From the NCBI GenBank assembly GCA_023091735.1, contig JALKBU010000269.1:1-52969 (forward strand): a stretch of DNA of 52,969 nt, written 5' to 3'. A program made the position numbers and the translations under genes. Source of the stretch: Trichomonas tenax. Its lineage: Eukaryota; Parabasalia; Trichomonadida; Trichomonadidae. The notes beneath the pieces are model-generated. The model was not told the origin of the DNA and ran no database searches. It was given only the letters and a program-made list of their open reading frames with translations. This document shows positions 10,450-18,343 of the stretch, one piece after another. Positions within the stretch are counted from its first letter, which is position 1. Every line of letters begins with the position of its first letter.

Positions 10450-11278
10450 ATATTATAATTATAATTAAAGAGATACTGTTTTATCTTTATTTCAATCAAA
10501 AAAAACATCAAAATAATTCACTTTAAGCAAGCCACAATTTATCGATTTCACTATTATGTTTGCATCAACCCCATTAATTTCAATTTAAAACTTTATTCTT
10601 TTTCTATTCTCTCATAATTAATTAAGCTCAAAAATTGCATACTTCTTTAAATCTCGAAATTTAAAGAAGCTGTTTGTTTATAATGCTATGAGACAACTAA
10701 AGCGAGCGTTGAGGATTGATAAGTAACACATCGCATTTTCTACGACTCCCTGACACTGCTGTGTCACCCTACATCATAGAAACCTCAGAGATTCGAAGAA
10801 AATGGAGATTTGTCAAAAGACGTGGAACAAGCGAGAACTGAGCTAATACCGATGACGCCAACAGTCAGCAAACCATGAAGTGAGAAGATCAGCTTCATAT
10901 CTCTGGTTTGCTGATCATTGATAACTTGAATGTGATGAAAATGAAAGAATGTCATGACAAACAAAAAATAATCTCTATTTCATCTTTGAAAAAACTTTTC
11001 TCACTTCTCTTACATATATATCGTTTTATTCTCATCAAAAAGAATAAAAATATCAATATAATTTGTAGAAATCGATTAATGAATTATTTTTCGTTGAAAG
11101 CAATTTCACTTTAAATCTGCATCAACATGATGATTGTCAAAATGTGATACATGTGTTGCTAAATATGTCACAATGTTGATTCCCCTTCATGAAGGATGTG
11201 ATGGCCAAATTGCTATATCTGGAAAATCACCTTACTGTTTCATTTTTTTAAAAAAAAATAATTCGCAAGAAAAAAAAT
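10450..11278. other. Intergenic with one short coding-like frame and one hairpin
   Basis: At 10713-10841 (+) a 43-codon frame without ATG reads SHFLRLPDTAVSPYIIE followed by a basic run (RRKWRF, VKRR). Its base composition is clearly less AT-rich than the surroundings. Just downstream an 11-bp inverted repeat (10865-10876 with 10904-10914, TCAGCAAACCA and its complement) could form a stem. I do not recognise a protein or RNA family. The rest is featureless AT-rich DNA. Confidence 0.3.
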
Positions 11279-12403
11279 TTATGGAGCATCCTCATTTGCT
11301 GATTCGACTTTCTTATATTTTTTGATTCCACCAAATGCAAAAAGCCAAACGCAAACTGCAATTATTGCAATTACAAGAATTACAGCGATGACAATACCGA
11401 CAATGGCAGCAGTGCTGAGTCCTTTCTTTTCGACTTTGTCAGTTGGAAATGTTGTATCAACATCATTTTCGGTGAATGTTCCACCCTCTGTTGATAAAGT
11501 AGCAGTAATTTCTGGAATCAAAAACTCTTGCTCTTCTTCATTGATCTGTTTTGCATTCGAACTCCGTGAAGCGTCAACCCACATGAATTTTGATGTCATT
11601 GATAACTCATTATTTGAGGGATCAATTTTAGTTCCTTGTGAAAGAGCTTCTTGGATATATTCAGTGACATTAACGGTCGTGTAGGCCTGCATCCTCGTTC
11701 CGTATCCAATTTCTCCTTTTAGAGGCCAATCGGTTGGAGTTAAAAATGAAACATAATCAAGTTCAAAAGAAACTCCTCTTTGACGCTCATAACTAAACTT
11801 TTTCCTGTTTAGTCCTGAGATTAATGCATTTGTCCATGTGAATTCAGATTTGGTAAAGTATGTTTTGGTGTTAATTGAGGTTTTAGATTTAATTCCAAAG
11901 CTCAAATCTCCTTCCTTCTTCGTAGAAACAATACTTTTGAAACTAGTGGTAATATCAGAGTATTCATTTTTCATCTTAAATATGTAAGATGGAGGAACAC
12001 CCATTATTTGAACTTTGCAAGTAGATTTTTTGCCAATACATTTAATAATTGTGAATGGCTCTTGAATGGAGAATTCTATTACAGCCTCCCTATATCCAAG
12101 GGATGCTACTCCTCTTTTTGTGTTATTCGAAAATTGCCAATAGTATCCTTTGTTTGTTTCATATTTATAAATTGCGTTTGAGATTTCCCAATCATCATCT
12201 GCACCCAAAAAGATACTTCCGAAAATGCATTTTGGTTGAGCTTTTGTCACGTAAATGGTTCTGATGTCACCGTATTCAGGACTGTCTAAATATCCAGAAC
12301 ACTCTTTTTCATATGGATTAGAAGGCGCCCTCATTGTCCTGACTAGCCTTGGTTTTTCTGTTTGATTGCGGATGACCTGCAACGCAAGGAGATTCCTGTT
12401 CAT
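11279..12403 (-). CDS. Type I membrane protein of unknown function
   Basis: 374 aa. ATG at 12403 is supported by an initiator TCATTTT about 7 nt upstream. Residues 332-354 form a strong transmembrane helix (AAIVGIVIAVILVIAIIAV), followed by a ~20-residue tail starting IKKYKK, so the bulk should lie outside the cytosol. The ectodomain has many aromatic and beta-strand-like segments and few cysteines. Oddly, the N-terminus (MNRNLLALQVIRNQ) is not a convincing signal peptide, so either the helix acts as a signal anchor or the true 5' end has been lost. No known domain is recognised. The single-TM, short basic tail layout matches many trichomonad surface proteins. Confidence 0.75.
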   Translation of the reverse strand: MNRNLLALQVIRNQTEKPRLVRTMRAPSNPYEKECSGYLDSPEYGDIRTIYVTKAQPKCIFGSIFLGADDDWEISNAIYKYETNKGYYWQFSNNTKRGVASLGYREAVIEFSIQEPFTIIKCIGKKSTCKVQIMGVPPSYIFKMKNEYSDITTSFKSIVSTKKEGDLSFGIKSKTSINTKTYFTKSEFTWTNALISGLNRKKFSYERQRGVSFELDYVSFLTPTDWPLKGEIGYGTRMQAYTTVNVTEYIQEALSQGTKIDPSNNELSMTSKFMWVDASRSSNAKQINEEEQEFLIPEITATLSTEGGTFTENDVDTTFPTDKVEKKGLSTAAIVGIVIAVILVIAIIAVCVWLFAFGGIKKYKKVESANEDAP

Positions 12404-12410
12404 CCAAAAA

Positions 12411-12417
12411 TGAAATA
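12411..12417 (-). promoter_or_regulatory. Initiator (Inr) of the 11279-12403 gene
   Basis: On the minus strand the sequence reads TCATTTT, matching the trichomonad initiator TCAYWTT at all seven positions and lying 7 nt before the ATG. Trichomonad mRNAs have very short 5' leaders starting within this motif. Confidence 0.6.
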
Positions 12418-12916
12418 TTTTATAACTTTATAATTAAATTGATGCCAATTTCTGAATTAACAACGACTTGAGTCGTAACGCAAAACTTCAAGATTAATAA
12501 CCCTATGTATTGACGGTGAATTTTTTAAAAAATAAAAATGAAGTTCAAACAAAAAAAAATTAAGAAACCATTAAAATCAATTGCTGGTTATCAAAGTTTT
12601 ATCCTCAATTAAGGATGTCGTTTTGGAAGATTATTATGACTTTGGAAGAAAAAAATGACAAAGTAAGAAGATTTTTTGGAAAATAAAAGTAACAATTATT
12701 TAAGGAGTAGTAATAAATAAAGAGGGATAGCATAATAAGTTGTAAAGTAAATCGGCTATTAGCATCCTGATTAACTATCTAGCACATGGTAAATATTTTA
12801 ATGAATTTTTGTTACTAATCAAGATCTGATCAAAAATAATGGAAAACTTTGAATCTTACCGATTTTCTTCTGCCGAACATTGAGTATTTGATGTCGTTTT
12901 GCGAATTTCTAATTTT
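12418..12916. other. Intergenic, no gene seen
   Basis: AT-rich DNA with several poly-A tracts. I see no coding-like frame and no RNA gene. Confidence 0.4.
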
Positions 12917-13460
12917 TTATAACGTTTTCGTGAGTTTTTTATAAGACTGCGTGCTTCTGGAACTTATGACAGTGTGCTGCAAGGTTCGATCCAGCGCATT
13001 GTAGGCTTCAAGAAAAAGGCCAACAGATCTGTAGAGATTTGAATTTTCGATGTTTTGGAGATCTAGTTGAAATTTTGGGTGCTCTGATTGAAGAGATTGC
13101 CATCACTTGATGATGGCTTGCAGAATCGAATTAAAAATAAACATTGTTGTGAACGATCTTCCTATCTTCCAAAATTATTGGAAAGAAAAAAAATTCTATC
13201 GTTCAATGGCTTTTTCCAATTTGATTACAAATTACATCAGCAGTAATATTACGCAAAAATGATTTTTTCATATCGTCGCCATTCAATTCCAAATTGATGT
13301 AATTGAAACCATGAGGCTATTTTAAGACCAATACGAATGAATCATTCTAAATCTTCCTTCCATCCTAAATCTTCTCCTCTCAATATTCACTAAATTTCAT
13401 GAAGTTTCTCGGATCTTCCAAGGTCTCAATAATCTTCCAAAAATTGAACAGAGAAAAGTA
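12917..13460 (-). pseudogene. Unrecognised degraded gene
   Basis: Successive minus-strand frames look protein-coding but are interrupted by stops and frameshifts: near 13440 (IIETLEDPRNFMKFSEY), near 13300-13200 (NYINLELNGDDMKKS, then ITADVICNQIG) and 13102-12917 (SNLYRSVGLFLEAYNALD, ending KLTKTL and a stop at 12917-12919). No start codon fits. The helical, Leu/Lys/Asn-rich character suggests an intracellular protein. I cannot name a family. The upper end is cut by the dispersed repeat starting near 13481. Confidence 0.4.
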
Positions 13461-13480
13461 GCTCTGTTCGAATATATAGC

Positions 13481-13730
13481 CGACAATTATGCTTTGGCAA
13501 AGTGACACATTTTGGGTGTTTCGTGGACACTCAAAATATAAAAAAATCGGGCCTTCGGCGCTGAAAGCTTTGCAAAACCCTGCAATTTTTTTGGAGAAAA
13601 AAAACTATTTTTTGGTCACTTTTTGATATTATTTTGAACAAATTTGAGATCGAATTTTAGTGGATATATGTAATCTGTGTGTATTATATTGATGAATGGC
13701 TGATTTATTTTTGACTTTTTCGACACATGA
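13481..13730 (+). repeat. Dispersed repeat B, copy 1
   Basis: This stretch matches 28990-29480 in the same orientation. It contains the block TGTTTCGTGGACACTCAAAA, then CGGGCCTTCGGCGCTG, then a tail around TTTTGAACAAATTTGAGATC. Here the two halves are joined directly; in copy 2 they are separated by ~270 bp. A partial inverted copy lies at 46660-46760. No coding capacity is seen. Confidence 0.75.
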
Positions 13731-13918
13731 TGGACCAAATCATATCCCCATTATTGAACGAAAAGATGAGCTGCAGATTCTCTTTATGATTTCTAGTTTA
13801 ATCATATTATTAATAATTCATGTATATCTCATTGATGAATGAATGATGAATTTAAAAAAAAAAAAAATGATCAAAAATGTTGAAAAAAATATAAACACTT
13901 TTATTATAAAATATGCAC

Positions 13919-14380
13919 TTACTTCTCAGCAATCTTCGATTCCAATGCTAGCAAATACTTCTTTCGATCAATACCACATGAAAATCCGCCAAGTCCATCT
14001 TTCGCGAGACATCTGTGGCAAGGAATGACAATAAGTATCGGATTTTTGCCGCATGCATTTGCTACAGCGCGTGTTGCTTTAGGATTTCCAATTTGTTCGG
14101 CGATATCTGTATAAGATTTAGTTTTTCCCCAATCAATAGTTCTGAGTGCAGACCACACGCGCTTCTGGAAGTCTGTACCTTCTGGTGCAATCTTGAATGT
14201 GAATTTGTTTAGTTCACCATTGAAATATTGTTGCATTTGTCGTTTGCACTCTCTAATGATGAGTGGAGCATCTCCCTGTATGACAGTCGCCTTCCTAAAG
14301 TCTATGTTTGTTATGCAATCGTCTTTGCTGACGATTCTCAAATCTCCAAAAGGAGAATTGATGACATCAACAAAACTCAT
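13919..14380 (-). CDS. Methylated-DNA--protein-cysteine methyltransferase (MGMT/Ogt type)
   Basis: 153 aa, a normal length for the compact single-domain enzyme. It moves the alkyl group from O6-alkylguanine in DNA to its own cysteine in a one-turnover repair reaction. The active-site motif is IPCHRC, followed by GLGGFSCGIDRKKYLLALE, which matches the family's C-terminal signature; the DNA-binding helix-turn-helix precedes it (YTDIAEQIGNPKATRAVANA with the conserved Arg finger). An N-terminal partial RNase-H-like region is short but present. The start ATG at 14380 is the first in frame. No TCAYWTT motif is seen close by. The gene is intact although most neighbours are broken. Confidence 0.93.
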   Translation of the reverse strand: MSFVDVINSPFGDLRIVSKDDCITNIDFRKATVIQGDAPLIIRECKRQMQQYFNGELNKFTFKIAPEGTDFQKRVWSALRTIDWGKTKSYTDIAEQIGNPKATRAVANACGKNPILIVIPCHRCLAKDGLGGFSCGIDRKKYLLALESKIAEK

Positions 14381-14463
14381 TTTCTAATTTTTAATTTTAA
14401 ACGGCTATATTTTGACATGTAATGTTTCAAATATTTATAATCGTAGCTAATAATATTTCTCAT

Positions 14464-14645
14464 TATGTGCATACACCGCTGCCCCCATTTCCACTTGATG
14501 CTCCCCAGCATTCATATGAGTAAGTTCCTGATAATATTTGTATTTTAATGGGTTCAGATTCATAATATGATGTTCCTTCGCAACCATATTCAAACTGCCT
14601 ATTTCGAGGTGATAGCAATTGTACCTGTATTGATATTTATCATTA
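14464..14645 (-). pseudogene. Fragment of a glycine-rich (ALK-like) domain protein
   Basis: A minus-strand open frame ending at TAA 14464-14466 reads FEYGCEGTSYYESEPIKIQI followed by YSYECWGASSGNGGSG. This corresponds to the start of the Gly-rich (PF12810-type) domain, whose hallmark is YxLExWGAxGG. The same hallmark occurs at about 20725 in the larger pseudogene. There is no start codon and the rest of the domain is absent, so this is a truncated remnant. Confidence 0.6.
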
Positions 14646-14828
14646 GAAGGATCGCCATTCTCTAAATTTTCTTCGTTGTATTTGGGTTTTCAAAATTTTC
14701 TATGTGATAAAAAATATTTACTTGGCAAAAAAAATAATTTACATGACATAAGTACTTTTTTATGTAAAGATTATTTGGCTCAATATTCATGTAAGCAACA
14801 CTGCACAGTGTGTGTTTTTAGTAGTATA

Positions 14829-14889
14829 CAGATTGTAATTTATCATGGGTGGACAAAAATTTGTCCTCCCATGATAAATTCCCAATCTG
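14829..14889. repeat. Perfectible hairpin, ~29-bp arms
   Basis: The arms 14829-14857 and 14859-14889 are complementary with only a few mismatches (CAGATTG, AATTTATCATGGG and GGACAAA pair with their complements). The loop is almost absent. It could be a cruciform, a small-RNA precursor or a transposon footprint; sequence alone does not decide. Confidence 0.7.
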
Positions 14890-15327
14890 AGAATATCTAT
14901 AATTATAACTTCCCTAATATATATAAAATAAACAATTTTCCTATAATTTATATCGAAATCATAATAATTTCTTATAATTTGTTATTAAAATATATTGTTT
15001 AATTAATAATAAAAATTCTTATGGTAGGGATTTATTAATGGTTCCTAGAAATTTGTAAAATAAAAAATAATTTTATTAGTTATGAAAAAATTTACCCAAT
15101 TTCACAATACTTTAGCCACAGGTCTAACGCAGGGGGTGTCAGGAATTTTGATTAAAGTTTGGTTGTTTGAAATATCGCTGATGTGTTTTTCCCTTTTTTG
15201 AGTCACCTTTCTGTAGACAAAATTTTTAGTGTCACCATTGAATAAAAATGATAACAATTCTTATTGTTGTGATTTAAAAATTAATTGTTTGGAGATATAA
15301 TAAACGGTTTTGACAATAAATTTTTTG
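14890..15327. other. Upstream region of the USP gene
   Basis: AT-rich spacer with no coding-like frame. I see no clear TCAYWTT close to the 15328 start. Confidence 0.4.
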
Positions 15328-18300
15328 ATGGAAGTTGATTCTTTAGACTTTGTTTGGTCCATTGAGAATTTTTCGAATGAATCTCAAATTATTGAACTCC
15401 TTTCAATGAGGTCCAAGAGATTCATTAACTTTAAAATCATTCCTAATCTTGATGAAAAATTTAAAATAATTTCACAATTTCTAGACGGTTCTTTACCTAT
15501 TTTTGCACGCATTACAGTTCAGATACAAAGTTTGGGACCAAATGATGAACAATTATCTAAATCTGTTGATTGGGAAATTAATACTTCGAATATGAGCTGC
15601 ATTTTTGAATTTGATCATACGCCAAAGGAACTCACAGACATGGTTTATATATTTCAAGATGAAATGATGATATCAATCGATATCAAACTTTATGAATCAA
15701 AAGTAAATGTCGAAAATAAAGAAAAAATTGAAGAAAGTTCAAAATCAAATACAGAAGATTTGAAATTCAGTGGATTGATTAATCAAGGAGCAACATGTTA
15801 TATGAATTCTTTACTTCAATCAATATATCAAATTCCTTATGTGAGAAAATTGATTTTTGAAACCGCTCCAAACACCGATAAAAATTCGATTTACAGTGCA
15901 ATTAGACAAATATTCTCAATAATGCAGATGAGAAAGTCAACTGTATCGACTTTAGCTCTTACAGATGCTCTCAATATGAGCTATGATGATCTTTTGCTGC
16001 AGCAAGATATTCATGAATTCTCTGATGTCGTTAATACTGCTCTTGGAGACATAATCAAAGTCTATGATGGAAAATTAGAACACTATATTCAATGCCTCAA
16101 TGTTGATGTAAAGTCGAGCAGAACAGAATCATTTAAAGATTTGAGCCTTGTTGTCCAAGGAATGAATAATTTGGAAGAAAGTTTTCAAAGCTATTTTGCA
16201 ACAGATGTTTTGTCGGGTGAAAATAAATATCAAACAGAAAATGATGGTTTACAAGCTGCCGAAATGGGAATTAAAATATTGGAATGTCCAAAGGTTTTGC
16301 AAATACACTTACAAAGATTTGAATTCGATCACCAAAGTCAAAGAAATAGAAAGATTAATACCAGATTTGAATTTCCGGGAAAATTAGATATCTCAAAATA
16401 TTGTTCAAATGATCAATCAGCAAGATATGAACTTTTCCAGATTGTTGTACATTCTGGATATCCTGATTTTGGACACTATTATACAATGGCTCGCCCAACT
16501 AAATCAGATCAATGGTTTAAATTTAATGATACAGAAGTTGTAAAAATCTCTAAAGAAGAAGCAATTTATGATAATTTTGGAGGACAGAATAATTCAAACG
16601 GATTTGAAAAGCTATATTCTGCCTATTTATTGGTATATATCCGTGAAGATTTCATTAGTGATGCTTTTGTTGATGTTCCTGATGACATAATTCCGCCTCA
16701 TTACAAGAAACTTGCAATAAATGTTGATACGAATATTTTTACATCTTTACAAGAGTCTAGAACAAATGTTCGAAGAAGATATTATCAGCAAACATCTTTG
16801 CCTTTGGGATCACTGTTTATCCATACTCATGAATCACTGCAAAGTGATGCCAGACGCGGAAGATGTTGGTTTGAAGGCTGTTCTACTTTCATTCCAAATT
16901 TCGATTTTAAGGCGACTGTGAAAGATATGATGGAAATGATTTCTTCAGCACTTGGTCAGTCAATCGATTTCTACAGAATATGGGCAGTTAAGAATGGTTT
17001 CCCAATTGCTTATATTGATGCAGATACAAAATCAGATGTTCCTGTTTCTGAATTTGGAGAATTTAATGGAATCTTTTTGGATGATGAATTTGAACTTGAT
17101 GATGCAAACAATGCTAATCTTGAAGATTATGTAATTGCCTTTGTTTATTCTTATGATCCTTCTATGAATGATCCTCTTAGATTCCATCGCAGTGAAATGA
17201 TATCAATCAAGAAGAAAGTCAATGAAATAATTGAAGATTTCATTCCTTCAATTAGGAAATATGAAGTTGAATATATGATGAGAAACAAATCTGTTGGTAA
17301 AGCAGGCGAAGATGAACCTTTAGGATTTTTAGTTGAAGGAAAATCAGCATTTATTATTGCAACATGTTTGAAGCCATTATCTGCAAAACAATTCAGTGAT
17401 TACAACAGAAAGAGGCCTCCAATCAAACCAGATTCGCGTGTTATTTGTTCAACAAGAATAGAACATCCAAGTTTTCCTGATTCTGCTGTCGATTTCATTC
17501 GCCAAGAACAAAATCTTGTTGAAGTGAAATGCAAACGACTTAATCACGAAAATGGTTTTACTGAAACTGAAGCAATTGCATTTCCTTATGAAATTACTGG
17601 AGATGTCTTCTTTGATTTCTTAGTAATGGTGTTTGATATTCAAGATATTGCAGATGATGATGTATTATTGGTTTTTCCTGATTCAAGCTCAATGGAATTT
17701 GTTGTTATTGATGTTGAAAAGCATCTCAGCGAGCAAATTTCTCTGGATTCTGTTGTTGAAATCAGCTTTGTAATTGTTCCACCATCAAAAATTGATGATT
17801 TTAAGGCATCGATATCATTTGATGTTCGCATTACAAAACTTGGCAAAAGCATCGAAAGAAAGACTGTTTTTGTTAAGAATGATATCACAGTTAAAGAACT
17901 ATTGGATGATCATATTGCAGACCCAGATCGCGAATACATTCCAATAAATGTGAAGAAGCACAAAATCGTTGAAATTATTGATGGAAATATTACAATATCG
18001 ACATTAACTCAGCCACTAATTGTTGAAATTCCAACAGTATTATCTGATGAAATAATGTGTTACATGTACTTCTTTAAAGATGAAAAGAAAATTAGGTTTT
18101 ATGGAAATCCAATAATTATTAAAATCGACAAAGAATTAACTGTCTCGGAATTTGCAAGATTTATCGAAAAAGAATTTACTAAGCATTATAATATCTGCTC
18201 ATATATTGATGAAAAACTCAAGAATCTTGCAATGAATGATATCTTATCTGAACACATCAACCCTGAAAAACCAATTATTATTTTACAAGAAGTCATTTGA
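15328..18300 (+). CDS. USP7-like ubiquitin carboxyl-terminal hydrolase (MATH + UCH + C-terminal Ubl region)
   Basis: 990 aa from ATG 15328; the six codons upstream start only with TTG. An N-terminal MATH/TRAF-like domain (residues ~1-130, FVWSIENFS) would bind substrate. The peptidase domain follows: Cys box GLINQGATCYMNSLLQS with C157, QQDIHEF, His box FGHYYTMARP with H383, and WFKFNDTEV with D401 as the third triad member. All catalytic residues are present. The C-terminal ~500 residues resemble the ubiquitin-like/ICP0-binding tail of USP7 (human 1102 aa). The enzyme should remove ubiquitin from target proteins by thiol proteolysis in nucleus or cytosol. The reading frame is intact. It converges with a broken Gly-rich gene. 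Confidence 0.93.
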   Translation: MEVDSLDFVWSIENFSNESQIIELLSMRSKRFINFKIIPNLDEKFKIISQFLDGSLPIFARITVQIQSLGPNDEQLSKSVDWEINTSNMSCIFEFDHTPKELTDMVYIFQDEMMISIDIKLYESKVNVENKEKIEESSKSNTEDLKFSGLINQGATCYMNSLLQSIYQIPYVRKLIFETAPNTDKNSIYSAIRQIFSIMQMRKSTVSTLALTDALNMSYDDLLLQQDIHEFSDVVNTALGDIIKVYDGKLEHYIQCLNVDVKSSRTESFKDLSLVVQGMNNLEESFQSYFATDVLSGENKYQTENDGLQAAEMGIKILECPKVLQIHLQRFEFDHQSQRNRKINTRFEFPGKLDISKYCSNDQSARYELFQIVVHSGYPDFGHYYTMARPTKSDQWFKFNDTEVVKISKEEAIYDNFGGQNNSNGFEKLYSAYLLVYIREDFISDAFVDVPDDIIPPHYKKLAINVDTNIFTSLQESRTNVRRRYYQQTSLPLGSLFIHTHESLQSDARRGRCWFEGCSTFIPNFDFKATVKDMMEMISSALGQSIDFYRIWAVKNGFPIAYIDADTKSDVPVSEFGEFNGIFLDDEFELDDANNANLEDYVIAFVYSYDPSMNDPLRFHRSEMISIKKKVNEIIEDFIPSIRKYEVEYMMRNKSVGKAGEDEPLGFLVEGKSAFIIATCLKPLSAKQFSDYNRKRPPIKPDSRVICSTRIEHPSFPDSAVDFIRQEQNLVEVKCKRLNHENGFTETEAIAFPYEITGDVFFDFLVMVFDIQDIADDDVLLVFPDSSSMEFVVIDVEKHLSEQISLDSVVEISFVIVPPSKIDDFKASISFDVRITKLGKSIERKTVFVKNDITVKELLDDHIADPDREYIPINVKKHKIVEIIDGNITISTLTQPLIVEIPTVLSDEIMCYMYFFKDEKKIRFYGNPIIIKIDKELTVSEFARFIEKEFTKHYNICSYIDEKLKNLAMNDILSEHINPEKPIIILQEVI

Positions 18301-18343
18301 TTAATATATTTTTAGTTTGTTTTTAAATGATTTATTAATGAAT

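Noticed and set aside
12970..13000. GGTTCGATCC resembling a tRNA B box
   Set aside because: No A box at a proper distance upstream and no tRNA fold; the stretch lies in a protein-like relic.
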